Of a stretch of DNA of 38,294 nt, positions 23,405-31,858 are shown piece by piece. The notes under the pieces are model-generated. The model worked only from the letters and a program-made list of their open reading frames with translations, was not told where the DNA came from and made no database searches. The position numbers were made by a program, and so were the translations under genes. The stretch comes from an uncultured Granulosicoccaceae bacterium (GTDB lineage Bacteria > Pseudomonadota > Gammaproteobacteria > Granulosicoccales > Granulosicoccaceae). Location of the stretch: NCBI GenBank assembly GCA_937922015.1, contig CAKZVB010000098.1, forward strand, positions 1-38,294. The letters run 5' to 3'. Numbering within the stretch: the first letter of the stretch is position 1; the number at the start of each line of letters is the position of its first letter.

Positions 23405-23454
23405 AGTGTGGTTTTTAGTTATAGAAATAATCTATGTGTTTTTTTCACCACACT
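23405..23454 (-). promoter_or_regulatory. inverted repeat in the leader of the outer-membrane-protein gene
   Basis: AGTGTGGT (23405-23412) and ACCACACT (23447-23454) are exact complements, about 34 bases apart. They bracket the first part of the transcript, with the outer copy touching the -10 element. They could be an mRNA stem that protects or controls translation, or paired operator half-sites. No further support. Confidence 0.4.
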
Positions 23455-23482
23455 AATATAAAGGATTGTTGGGATTTGCCAA
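23455..23482 (-). promoter_or_regulatory. sigma70-like promoter of the outer-membrane-protein gene
   Basis: On the minus strand, TTGGCA (23482-23477), a 16-base spacer and TATATT (23460-23455) lie about 90 bases before the ATG. The elements match the sigma70 consensus at four or more of six positions each. Confidence 0.6.
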
Positions 23483-23936
23483 CAGATCGGACATTACTGA
23501 CCAGTCATTTACAGGTGAACTATTGTTAACACACGCAGAAGGGTGCCCGTAGTGCTCAGACACGGGTTAAAAGTACTCGCAAATATTCCGTTTCGTATTG
23601 TTCGTGGATATGTTGGATTACCGGATCTGCCCTATGACACATTTTGTGACATTGCGGGCAGTGGCGGGAAATGCCCTGCAAACCAAAACAGACAGCCAAC
23701 CGTGTGATTCTGTTTTGTGCTGCTGTTACACGCAGGCGACGGGCTTAATTGGTGCCCATCCAGAAACAAGCGCTACTGCGGACCGCTCATGCACGCAATC
23801 CTTCGCCGACCACATATAGTTACTTATGAATGACCCATTGATTGGCAACGGATGGGCCCACATTTGGCAGGCAAAATTTCACGCACCTGAGTGATCCTCG
23901 CTACGCCCTGTTTCTGGATGGGCCGGCAACATGCAA
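23483..23936. other. non-coding region with a paired inverted repeat
   Basis: About 450 bases between the promoter of the outer-membrane-protein gene and the end of the Mrp-like operon. A 73-codon plus-strand frame (23598-23819) exists, but it is Cys-rich, has no ribosome binding site and is not family-like. The only clear structure is the repeat listed next. No terminator with a T-run was found for the upstream Mrp-like operon. Confidence 0.5.
23754..23923. repeat. 15-bp inverted repeat flanking a 140-base segment
   Basis: GCCCATCCAGAAACA (23754-23768) and its exact complement (23909-23923) bracket 140 bases. A further partial copy (GGATGGGCC) lies between them near 23850. The arms extend weakly with one mismatch. 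It could be a tiny non-autonomous element, a regulatory stem or chance; no flanking target-site duplication is evident. Confidence 0.55.
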
Positions 23937-25625
23937 TTACCACAGATAAAACATCAGAAACACAAGCAAGGTTGCTGTGATCAACCCAACCATGCCGGTT
24001 GAGTCTACCGAGCGGGTTAGCCAGGCTTGAGGACCGACAAGCTGATCAATTTTACTCAGGCTGCGTTGAGTCAGTGTGGCAAGACCGGTAAATAACATCG
24101 CCTGAGTGCTTGCTACCGCAGTGCTTACCGGCGCAATAATTTTTACCGCGGCTTTACGGTATAGCCAGTCGGTATCAAGGTTTACCGATTTGATTTCGGG
24201 TGGGTACAGACCGGTCAGGAACAGCACAGTAAACGCCAGCGCCGAGAACATCAGCAGCTGTAGCTGGGTAATCACATGTGCTGTGGTGTACGGCGCGTAG
24301 TCCACCGGGTAGGGCATGATGGCATAGAGCGCATCCGGATAAACCCCGATGGCGATACAAAGGAAGGCGGCGATGCCCATCGCCCACAGCATGTTTAAAG
24401 GCGCTTCTTCACAACGTTTGCCACTGTCGTGTGCAAAAAAAGCAAAGAACGGAATTTTGATGCCGGAGTGGTCCATTACGCCGGCAGAGGCCATCAGCAG
24501 GATGAGCCACACAACCGTGTGATGTTCCACCGCAACAGCGGTGAGGATCATTGATTTTGAAATAAACCCGGAGAACAACGGAAAAGCTGAAATCGACAGT
24601 GAACCTATAATGCAAAAGAACGTGGTCCATGGCATAGACTTATACAGGCCTCCCAGTTCAGAGGCCTTTATTGTTTTAACCCGGTATAACACAGCGCCCA
24701 TTGCCATAAATAACAGGGCTTTATACAAGATATGACTGAAAGCGTGGGCGGCTGTGCCGTTTAGCGCCATCTCTGTACCAATGCCAACGCCCACCACCAT
24801 AAAGCCCAGTTGGTTGTTGAGGCTGTAGGCCAGCACCCGCCGCAGATCGTTTTCAATGACGGCGAAGAATATCGGGAAGGCGGTCATGGCAGCGCCAATC
24901 CATATCAGGATCTCGGTACCGGCATAGCCTCGGGCAAGTGCATATACCGCAAGCTTGGTCGTAAACGCTGAGAGAATAACGGTGCCGGTGACAGTCGCTT
25001 CGGGGTAGGAGTCCTGCAGCCAGTTGTGTAAAAACGGGAATGCGCATTTGATACCGAATGAAATGAAAATCAGTAGTGTCGCGACTGATGTCAACCCCAG
25101 GTTATCAAAAGCAATGCTGCCGGTGTCGTGCAGGTGCATAAGTACACCCGTTAGCAGAATTACGCCTGAGCCTATCTGGATCATCAGGTAGCGCATTCCT
25201 ACGCGGTAGGCACGTTCGGTACGCCTTGCCCAGATTAAGAACACGGACGCGATGGCGGTGAGTTCCCACCAGACGAACAGGGTAATCATGTCACCCGCCA
25301 GAACCGCACCGATGGCGGCACCCTGATACAGCAGGGCGGCAACCTGTTGCACGGTATCTTTCAGGTGGAAAGCATATAGAGCCCCGATGAAGGCTGCTAT
25401 GTGGAATATCAGAGCCCAGACAAAAGCCAGTTTATCCAGTCGGTAGGTGGTCAGCTCCAGCCCGAAGATACTGACCTGTCCGTAGCTGCCATGTGGTGTT
25501 AGCAGTAGCAGCGCAATGCCGATGACGGGAACAAGCAATGCGACATAACGACGAGTGCTGGCTGGAATTAATGGCAGCAGGCAGCCTGCAATAATAAATA
25601 GCAGTGCGGGACTAAGGCTTGTCAT
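23937..25625 (-). CDS. Mrp-like antiporter subunit, third NuoL/MrpD-type pump protein
   Basis: 562 residues with about 14-15 membrane helices. It belongs to the proton/cation-pumping antiporter family shared by complex I (NuoL/M/N) and Mrp. The helix-5 acid E121 (LFVWWELTAIAS) and helix-7 Lys K193 (GIKCAFPFLHNW) are kept, as needed for proton transfer. A C-terminal region with extra helices and the VNLDTDWLYRK segment is the type found in NuoL-like subunits near the end of the chain. Last gene of the operon, overlapping the small upstream membrane protein by 14 bases. It is unclear whether it pumps with the other two or serves as the terminal subunit. Confidence 0.85.
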   Translation of the reverse strand: MTSLSPALLFIIAGCLLPLIPASTRRYVALLVPVIGIALLLLTPHGSYGQVSIFGLELTTYRLDKLAFVWALIFHIAAFIGALYAFHLKDTVQQVAALLYQGAAIGAVLAGDMITLFVWWELTAIASVFLIWARRTERAYRVGMRYLMIQIGSGVILLTGVLMHLHDTGSIAFDNLGLTSVATLLIFISFGIKCAFPFLHNWLQDSYPEATVTGTVILSAFTTKLAVYALARGYAGTEILIWIGAAMTAFPIFFAVIENDLRRVLAYSLNNQLGFMVVGVGIGTEMALNGTAAHAFSHILYKALLFMAMGAVLYRVKTIKASELGGLYKSMPWTTFFCIIGSLSISAFPLFSGFISKSMILTAVAVEHHTVVWLILLMASAGVMDHSGIKIPFFAFFAHDSGKRCEEAPLNMLWAMGIAAFLCIAIGVYPDALYAIMPYPVDYAPYTTAHVITQLQLLMFSALAFTVLFLTGLYPPEIKSVNLDTDWLYRKAAVKIIAPVSTAVASTQAMLFTGLATLTQRSLSKIDQLVGPQAWLTRSVDSTGMVGLITATLLVFLMFYLW

Positions 25626-25980
25626 TGTCAGCTCCGTTTAAAGCTGCGTCTTTGTTTGCAGAGTCATTGTCAATTTCATTATTCAGGTCTGAATCTTCCG
25701 CGTCGTAGTAGGTTTCTTTGCGGCCGATTAGTTTGCGTATTTGCTTTGCGCTTAACACAATAAAGCAGTAGCTCAAAAAGCCATACCAGGCATAAAAGGC
25801 AGGCCACATTTCAAAATCGAAGTGGCCGTGCTTGTGGTACAGGAAGTCTGCGATTACCAGTGCAATGCAGATGACTACCAGTGACCAGACAATGAGACGA
25901 ATGTTTTCCGGCTTGTCCAGCCACCACGTTTTTCCGTCCGGATCGGGGTGGCCTTGGTTGGGATTATTCTGATCACTCAT
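25612..25980 (-). CDS. small two-helix membrane protein within the Mrp-like operon
   Basis: 122 residues: a polar N-terminus, two hydrophobic segments (VWSLVVICIALVIADFLY at about 31-48 and a second near 60-80), then a long acidic, Asp/Asn-rich tail. I recognise no family. It overlaps the second antiporter gene by four bases (ATGA) and the third by 14, so it is translated with them. It may be an accessory subunit that holds the third pump in the complex. Confidence 0.65.
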   Translation of the reverse strand: MSDQNNPNQGHPDPDGKTWWLDKPENIRLIVWSLVVICIALVIADFLYHKHGHFDFEMWPAFYAWYGFLSYCFIVLSAKQIRKLIGRKETYYDAEDSDLNNEIDNDSANKDAALNGADNDKP

Positions 25981-27449
25981 TGTGCGGGTGCTCGCAGAGG
26001 AATGAGGCTGATAAAATCATTCAAAGCATCGCCAAAAAAGAAAAGTAAAATGGTGCCCGCCGCAGTTATGCACAGTGGCACCACGCAAAGCATGGGCGCT
26101 TCACTTATACCGTGGGGCTGGCCGTTACTATCCGGAGCGGCATAGAATGCTCGCGCCGCCACGGGGATGAGGTAGGCAATATTTAGCAGTGAGCTTAGTA
26201 ACAGAGCGCCAACGATAATCCACTGTGTGGCATCAATTGAACCCATTAGCAGGTGCCATTTTGCCCACGAGCCACCAAGCGGGGGCAGGCCGATAATGCT
26301 TAGCGAGCCGATAAAAAACGCCGCGAATGTAAATGGCATTTTATAGCCCAGACCGCGCATGTCACTGATTTGTGTCTTTTTAGTGGCGATGTATATAGCG
26401 CCGGCGCAGAAGAACAGAGTGATTTTACCCATTGCATGCATGGCAATTTGCATGGCAGCGCCGATTATCCCTGCGGCATTCGCAAGCATGGCGCCAACAA
26501 TAACATAGCTCAATTGCCCGACTGTTGAATAGGCCAGTCTTGCTTTCAGGTTATCTTTGGTCAGTGCAATAAATGATGCGGCAGTCAGCGTGAAGGTGGC
26601 TACCCATAAAGCGATGGTGCCGGCCCCCGTTTCTGCGATGAGGTCGATACCAAAGATATAAATTGATATTTTTAAAATGGTAAAGACACCGGCTTTTACA
26701 ACGGCAACCGCGTGCAACAATGCGCTGACAGGGGTTGGCGCAACCATCGCGGCTGGCAGCCAGCGATGAAAAGGCATTAACGCGGCTTTACCCGTGCCGA
26801 ATGCAAACAGAGTTAGCAGAATAATTGCGGTGGTTGGTGTGACATTGTCAGCCAGAATGCCACCAGCGCGAAAATCAAGTGTACCGGTCAGGCTGTAGGT
26901 CCATAGCGTGGCCAGTAGCAGAAAGCCGATCGAGGTGAACAATAAGATACCTAAATAGGTTCGACCACCGCGGCGGGCTTCTTCGTTGCCCTTGTGGGTA
27001 ACCAGCGGGAAGGTCGCCAGTGTCAGCATTTCGTAAAACACAAAGAGTGTCAGTAGATTGCTGGCAAACGCAATACCCATAACGGCAGTAATGGAGAGTG
27101 CAAAACAAAAGAAAAAACGCGTTTGATTGGGTTCGTTAGCGCCGCGCATGTAGCCCATGCCGTAGATCGTGGTGAGGATCCACAGACCGGAGGCGATCGT
27201 TGCGAACATCAGTCCCAGTGGTTCAACCTGCAAGGCGAATGAAACGCCTTCAATAGGTTTGGCAAGTATGATCCCGGGCGCGTCACCATTGAGTACGTAG
27301 GGGTAGATGCAAAGCACCAGCAAAAATAAAATGGACGCCGTAACCAGGCTGATGGCATCGCGTGTATTTGCTGAAGACTGTAAAGACAGCAGCAGTCCAC
27401 CCGCCAGTGGAACAATCAGGGTTGACAGCAGCAGAATTGACTCGTTCAC
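25977..27449 (-). CDS. Mrp-like antiporter subunit, second MrpD/NuoM-type pump protein
   Basis: 490 residues with 14 hydrophobic helices. The key pump residues are present: E140 in helix 5 (LFVFYEMLTLATFP) and K221 in helix 7 (GTGKAALMPFHRWLP). The P-x3-WLPxA-xxAPTPVSALLHA segment is characteristic of the family. It follows the first MrpD-like gene with a four-base ATGA overlap. It is clearly paralogous to its neighbours but divergent. Standard Mrp has only MrpA and MrpD as pump-like subunits, so this one is the extra copy. Confidence 0.88.
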   Translation of the reverse strand: MNESILLLSTLIVPLAGGLLLSLQSSANTRDAISLVTASILFLLVLCIYPYVLNGDAPGIILAKPIEGVSFALQVEPLGLMFATIASGLWILTTIYGMGYMRGANEPNQTRFFFCFALSITAVMGIAFASNLLTLFVFYEMLTLATFPLVTHKGNEEARRGGRTYLGILLFTSIGFLLLATLWTYSLTGTLDFRAGGILADNVTPTTAIILLTLFAFGTGKAALMPFHRWLPAAMVAPTPVSALLHAVAVVKAGVFTILKISIYIFGIDLIAETGAGTIALWVATFTLTAASFIALTKDNLKARLAYSTVGQLSYVIVGAMLANAAGIIGAAMQIAMHAMGKITLFFCAGAIYIATKKTQISDMRGLGYKMPFTFAAFFIGSLSIIGLPPLGGSWAKWHLLMGSIDATQWIIVGALLLSSLLNIAYLIPVAARAFYAAPDSNGQPHGISEAPMLCVVPLCITAAGTILLFFFGDALNDFISLIPLRAPAQ

Positions 27450-28924
27450 AGGCCAACCCCCAGCAGTGTTTCTGCCACACGGCCCGCGACGCCTGCAGTC
27501 AGCCGGGTGTCAATACCGAAGTAAATAGTGAGTAGAGCGAATATCCAGCATGGGATAAGAATGGAAGTTGCCACTTCTTTAACATCTTTGTGTTGAGCGG
27601 GCGCTGGCTTGAAGTAGGCGACGTCGATAATCTTGCCAATGTAGGCCACAGCCATTAGCGAGGAGATGATTAGCATAACTGCCAGTATTACCCAGCCGTT
27701 TTCAAGCGCTGCATTGATTAAGTACCATTTACTGACGAAACCGGCGGTAAGTGGTATGCCAACGAGGCCTGCGCCGAGTACAGCAAAAGCGCCGGTCGTC
27801 AATGGCATGCTTCGGCCAATGCCGGCCAGGTCTTTAATGTGACTTGAGTTAAGGCGGTAGATCATTGCTGCAAGGCATAAAAATAAACCGGCTTTAATCA
27901 TTGCGTGATTAAACATATGGGTCACGGTTGCGGTGAGCCCGGCAACGTTTACCATGGCGATTCCAAGAGACATATAGCCCAGTTGAGCAACGCTTGACCA
28001 AGCCAGAAGTCGCTTGACGTCAGATTGAAACACAGCGATAAGTGATGCGATAAAAATACCTGCAACACTCAGGGGCAATAGCAGTGCATCAATGTGCATC
28101 TGCTTAAATGAAAACTCAACTCCGTAGACATCAAAAATAAACCTGATCATTACGTAGAGAGATACTTTGGTTGCCGTAGCAGCAAGAAAAGCAGTTGTCG
28201 CTTTGGGTGCATATGTATAGGCGTTCGGTAACCAGTAGTGCAGGGGAAATATAGCGATCTTAAGTGCTATACCCACAATAAAAAATGCAAATGATGCCTG
28301 CACAACGCGGTTGTCGGCATGCTCAGGCAGGCGAACCGCCAGGTCAGCCATATTTAGAGTGCCGGTCACCATGTACATAAAACCGATGGCGATCAAAATA
28401 AAGGTAGCGCCGATAGTGCCCATGATCAAATACCTGAAAGCGGCGGTGAGCGCGCGTCGATCGCGGCCCCTTGCAATCAGCGCGTAGGTTGACAGAGATG
28501 ATATTTCCAGAAAAACAAATACGTTAAAGGCATCGCCGGTGATAGTGATTCCGATAAGCGATGCCATACACAGCAGGAAGGTGGTGTAGTAAAGGCTGTG
28601 TCTGTGGCTGCGCATAGCGGTTCGCAGTGATTCCCGAAGTACAGTGATGACCAATGAGCCGAATAATGTCACCAGTATTAGTACCAATGCGCTGAGCTCG
28701 TCGATCCGTACTTCGATGCCCCAGGGGGGAGGCCAGCCACCCATGTGGTAGCTTATTTCATTGCCACCCCAGACCTGATGCATCAGTGCCATTGATGCGG
28801 CAACAGATAACCATGCCGCGATGACAGCAAGTTTCCATGCGATGTCGCCATTGCGGATCATCGAGCAAATGGGGGCTGCGAGTAACGTTAGCAGCAGCAC
28901 GATTGCTGGTAATTGATAAATCAT
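27446..28924 (-). CDS. mrpD: MrpD-type antiporter subunit
   Basis: 492 residues with 14 hydrophobic helices. E140 (VFVFLEISSLSTYA) and K222 (ALKIAIFPLHYWLPNAY) are present, with SDVKRLLAWSSVAQLGYM in the discontinuous helix. Of the three pump-like genes it is closest in order and type to MrpD, following mrpC directly with a four-base overlap. In Mrp systems MrpD exchanges cytoplasmic Na+ or other cations for protons as part of the large complex. Confidence 0.88.
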   Translation of the reverse strand: MIYQLPAIVLLLTLLAAPICSMIRNGDIAWKLAVIAAWLSVAASMALMHQVWGGNEISYHMGGWPPPWGIEVRIDELSALVLILVTLFGSLVITVLRESLRTAMRSHRHSLYYTTFLLCMASLIGITITGDAFNVFVFLEISSLSTYALIARGRDRRALTAAFRYLIMGTIGATFILIAIGFMYMVTGTLNMADLAVRLPEHADNRVVQASFAFFIVGIALKIAIFPLHYWLPNAYTYAPKATTAFLAATATKVSLYVMIRFIFDVYGVEFSFKQMHIDALLLPLSVAGIFIASLIAVFQSDVKRLLAWSSVAQLGYMSLGIAMVNVAGLTATVTHMFNHAMIKAGLFLCLAAMIYRLNSSHIKDLAGIGRSMPLTTGAFAVLGAGLVGIPLTAGFVSKWYLINAALENGWVILAVMLIISSLMAVAYIGKIIDVAYFKPAPAQHKDVKEVATSILIPCWIFALLTIYFGIDTRLTAGVAGRVAETLLGVGL

Positions 28925-29316
28925 GTGTTTTTTGCAACCACGGTGCTAACCGCTGTTTCTTTGTTCTCGTTTTCTATGTCCATCTCTGCGATATCGTCTT
29001 CGTCTACGGTATCGTAGGCTTCATAGATGCGTACAGTAATTGCCAGGCCAAGGGCTGTGGTTGCAACACCCACCACAATCGCGGTGAGAATTAGTACATG
29101 CGTTAAGGGGTTGCTATACGCCGTAAAGCCATCGGCAATAATGGGAGCTGTTCCGCCACTGATTTTTCCCATCGATATAAACAAAAGAAATACGGAGGTC
29201 TGAAAGACATTCAGGCCGATTATTTTCTTAACCAGATGTCTGCTGGACATCACAATGTATAGGCCTGCCATCATTAAGATAATAACAACCCAATAATTAA
29301 ATAGTCCGGCTATCAT
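28921..29316 (-). CDS. mrpC: MrpC/NuoK-type subunit
   Basis: 131 residues with three membrane helices. It has the NuoK-like GLNVFQTSVFLLFIS and the typical DPLTHVLILTAIVVG-like element (here NPLTHVLILTAIVVG), shared by MrpC and NuoK. A C-terminal acidic tail of about 30 residues extends beyond the usual length (about 110-115). It is separated from the upstream fusion gene by one base and overlaps mrpD by four, so it is in the same transcript. Confidence 0.9.
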   Translation of the reverse strand: MIAGLFNYWVVIILMMAGLYIVMSSRHLVKKIIGLNVFQTSVFLLFISMGKISGGTAPIIADGFTAYSNPLTHVLILTAIVVGVATTALGLAITVRIYEAYDTVDEDDIAEMDIENENKETAVSTVVAKNT

Positions 29317-29317
29317 T

Positions 29318-30286
29318 TTAAAGTGAGCGCTCCGAAAAGGAGAAAAAGATATTTATCATTACTGCGGCGACTGTAATTCCTACGCCGAGTTCTATGATAA
29401 GAATGCCGTAGTGCTGACCGTGTAACGGATCATGGGCAACGGCATCGTAGTCCAGAAAATTGGCGCCCATTAACATGCCGTATACACCAACCGCGGCGTA
29501 CAGTAGCAGGCCAACTGCGGGAAGGTAGGCAAGTTTTCTTGGCGGTATTAGTTTCTGTGCGGGAACAATGCCATAAATCAAAGCGTACAGAATAATACCA
29601 CTGGCAAATATAACGCCTGCCTGAAAACCACCGCCCGGTCCGAAGTCACCATGCCATTGAACGTACAATGCAAATATAAGTACAGGTGCAATTACAAGGT
29701 CTGACACTTCGCGAAGTACAATGCTTTGACGCATCGATTCTACACCGGCGACGGGGTTGGCTGTTCGTTCGATACCTGATTTTCGAGTACCCGCGCCAAG
29801 TAACAAAAATACACCTATAAAAGCCGTGAATACCACTCCTACTTCGCCCAGGGTATCGTAGCCGCGATAGCTTGCCAGTACTGACGTAACAATATTTGGT
29901 GGACCTACTTCGGCCATCGATTCGTTAAGGTAACGAGGTACTACGTGTTGTTGAGCGGGGGCGTCGGGACTGCCAAAGCGGGGCATGTCAAACGTGGCGT
30001 ACATTAGTACCGCGCCGGTACATAAAACGATCGCCAGTGGCAGTATCTGTTTCTTGCGTTGGGTCGGTTTTGATACGCGGCCAACGATTGCAATAGCCGC
30101 GAGGAAAAAGATGGTGGATACTCCAGCGCCGACGGCGGCCTCAGTAAAGGCTACATCAACCGCGTCAAGCACCATGAATATGCTTGAGACAATCAGGCTG
30201 AAGAAGCTCGTCATCAGTACCGCTGACATGAGTTTTTCCATGCGAATAATTATAATGACGGTCGCTACCAGCATGATTAGTAACAA
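29318..30286 (-). CDS. fusion of MrpA C-terminal (MbhD/MbhE-like) region with MrpB
   Basis: 322 residues from TTG 30286. Residues 1-80 match the DUF4040/MbhD-like domain (DVAFTEAAVGAGVSTIFFLAA), residues about 110-160 the MbhE-like stretch (NIVTSVLASYRGYDTLGEVGVVFTA), and residues 175-315 MrpB (VLREVSDLVIAPVLIFALYVQWHGDFGPGGGFQAGV). In classic Mrp the first two parts are the C-terminus of the about 800-residue MrpA; here the N-terminal NuoL-like half of MrpA is missing and the rest is joined to MrpB. The start is in doubt: the conserved N-terminus continues upstream to about 30307-30310, where only ATA or ATC codons exist with a good GGAG at 30319-30316. Confidence 0.88.
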   Translation of the reverse strand: MLLIMLVATVIIIIRMEKLMSAVLMTSFFSLIVSSIFMVLDAVDVAFTEAAVGAGVSTIFFLAAIAIVGRVSKPTQRKKQILPLAIVLCTGAVLMYATFDMPRFGSPDAPAQQHVVPRYLNESMAEVGPPNIVTSVLASYRGYDTLGEVGVVFTAFIGVFLLLGAGTRKSGIERTANPVAGVESMRQSIVLREVSDLVIAPVLIFALYVQWHGDFGPGGGFQAGVIFASGIILYALIYGIVPAQKLIPPRKLAYLPAVGLLLYAAVGVYGMLMGANFLDYDAVAHDPLHGQHYGILIIELGVGITVAAVMINIFFSFSERSL

Positions 30287-30350
30287 GCCGTTGATGAAGA
30301 GTTCTATGATGGTATCTCCGTGTCTGCTGGTAGACTTGGGGTTGTATTAT

Positions 30351-30740
30351 TTATTGGGTTTTGGAGTCTGTTGGTGCTTCTGTTGTGTCTTGCACCGGGT
30401 ATTCGGACTCTGCGTTTTTATCCAGCCGGTTTACAATGTTGGCCAGTCGCGGGTGGATTCCTGCAACATTCACAGTTAACGCCAGTGCATGTATAGCTGC
30501 AAGACTTGTGACTAAAAGGAAGAAAAAGATGAACAGTAGTTTAAGTGCAACAAGATAGTTTGGGGCTTGTAGTGCAAGGCCGCAAAGTATAAGTCCGGCA
30601 CCCATGCTGTCGAGTATACTTGCGGAGTGAGCACGGGTAAAAAAGTCAGGCATTCGAAGTAGCCCTATGCCAGCGGTAATGCAAAAGAATCCACCCAGCA
30701 ACAGTAAAACCCAACTTGCGATATCCAGAATTATGTTCAT
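30351..30740 (-). CDS. mrpG: MrpG-type subunit
   Basis: 129 residues from ATG 30740, with three membrane helices and the typical family start VLLLLGGFFCITAGIGLLRMPDFFTRAHSAS split around the conserved G-x-G-L-L-R-x-P-D-F-x-R-x-H block (about residues 26-42). An extra C-terminal tail is rich in Asp, Glu and Thr. It stands between mrpF (14 bases) and the AB fusion; these subunits are needed for complex assembly. Confidence 0.9.
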   Translation of the reverse strand: MNIILDIASWVLLLLGGFFCITAGIGLLRMPDFFTRAHSASILDSMGAGLILCGLALQAPNYLVALKLLFIFFFLLVTSLAAIHALALTVNVAGIHPRLANIVNRLDKNAESEYPVQDTTEAPTDSKTQ

Positions 30741-30754
30741 CAACAAAGAACCTG

Positions 30755-31051
30755 TCAGTCGTTTTTGGTATAGATCGAAGTATCGATGGGGTCGGATCCA
30801 CCAAGATTTCCGAATTTGATAAATTTCAGTATTGCCAGTGTGCCTATAAAATTTATAAGCGCATAGGCCAGTGCAATATCAAGAAATTCAGGGCGGCCCA
30901 TCAGAAAGCCGAGAACCGCAATAAACAAGACGGTAGCACTTCCTCCGGCGTTAATCGCCAGTATGCGGTCGTAGATGGTCGGTCCCAGCATGCTGCGGGT
31001 TAAGGCCATGATCATGGTGGCGAGGATGGCCAGGACAGCGGCGACAAACAT
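30755..31051 (-). CDS. mrpF: MrpF-type subunit
   Basis: 98 residues from ATG 31051, three membrane helices. The GPTIYDRILAINA and FLDIALAYALINFIGTLA blocks are typical of MrpF. The start shares one base with the mrpE stop (TAATG), indicating translational coupling. A longer frame upstream exists but overlaps mrpE entirely and has no family support. Confidence 0.92.
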   Translation of the reverse strand: MFVAAVLAILATMIMALTRSMLGPTIYDRILAINAGGSATVLFIAVLGFLMGRPEFLDIALAYALINFIGTLAILKFIKFGNLGGSDPIDTSIYTKND

Positions 31052-31527
31052 TAGCGATTTCCTTCCAGTTTGCTGACGCGACGGTCCATCTCGCCGTTGT
31101 GCAGGTCGGCTATTGAATCCGCAGACAGCGCGTGTACTTCTATAAGGCCCGGCTCTACATCTATAGATAAGGTGCCTGGCGTCATGGTGATAGAATTGGC
31201 GTGAATGACCAGGCCCAATGCAGTTTCCTGCGTGGCTTTGACAGTCACAATGGTGGGAGAAATGTCCATTTGTGGTTGCCATATACGCTTTGCGACATCG
31301 ATGTTGGATTTGACAACTTCCCAGGCAATCCACGGGATATAACCAATCATGCGAGCAAATATCAGTAATGGCCGCTCGCGGGAATCAACAACCTGAAGTT
31401 TTGAGGTGATCAGCGCGGCAAAAATGCAGGAAGCCAGTCCGAAGGCCAGCATGAGTGGCTCGAACATGCCGCTCCATAGCAGCCACAACGCCATACACAG
31501 TAAAAATGGTGTTAGAAATCTATTCAT
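31051..31527 (-). CDS. mrpE: MrpE-type subunit (first gene of Mrp-like operon)
   Basis: 158 residues. Two N-terminal membrane helices and WEVVKSNIDVAKRIWQP (about 67-83), then the soluble part with NSITMTPGTLSIDVEPGLIEVHAL (split around TPGT), are hallmarks of MnhE/MrpE. It starts the nine-gene minus-strand operon at 31527; no strong ribosome binding site or promoter is visible immediately upstream. In classical mrp operons E comes fifth after A-D, so the order here is rearranged (E-F-G first). Confidence 0.9.
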   Translation of the reverse strand: MNRFLTPFLLCMALWLLWSGMFEPLMLAFGLASCIFAALITSKLQVVDSRERPLLIFARMIGYIPWIAWEVVKSNIDVAKRIWQPQMDISPTIVTVKATQETALGLVIHANSITMTPGTLSIDVEPGLIEVHALSADSIADLHNGEMDRRVSKLEGNR

Positions 31528-31858
31528 TGAAGATTTTGCTATTCAGGTAAACAATCGTAAATGGTACTAAAAACCGAGGTTAAGAGTAAGGCTGTTTGTG
31601 ATCCAATTGGTTTTTTCAAAGCAAGTTTTGTGCGTGGTCGACATTTTAATTTCCACGCTGATGAGAAAAAATCCTCTGTGCTGATTCCGTCATTGATGGT
31701 GCTGATATGCCTTTCCGGTTGGCCGGTGTGTCTGTATTGTGGTACGGTTTGCGCCGTCATCTAAGACAGAATGCTGCGTTACGGCTCAAGGAGGGGCCTG
31801 CTCCAGGCTGCGCAGAATCGAATATGTCTCTTTACAACAAACGAAGGGCGAAAAAAAC
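31528..31858. other. divergent control region between mrpE and aapJ
   Basis: About 330 bases between the two divergent operons. Reading frames on both strands (67 and 73 codons) overlap each other, have no ribosome binding site and no family likeness. The region must hold promoters for both operons. By eye I find no convincing -35/-10 pair. A purine-rich GAAGGGCG about 12 bases before the aapJ ATG is the likely ribosome binding site for aapJ. Confidence 0.45.

Noticed and set aside
23598-23819. 73-codon plus-strand frame in the gap before the Mrp-like operon
   Set aside because: Cys-rich without pattern, no start signal, and it ends within an inverted repeat region.
31539-31764. Overlapping 67- and 73-codon frames on both strands, possible transposase remnant
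   Set aside because: They overlap antisense to each other, match no family I know, and sit where two divergent promoters are expected.
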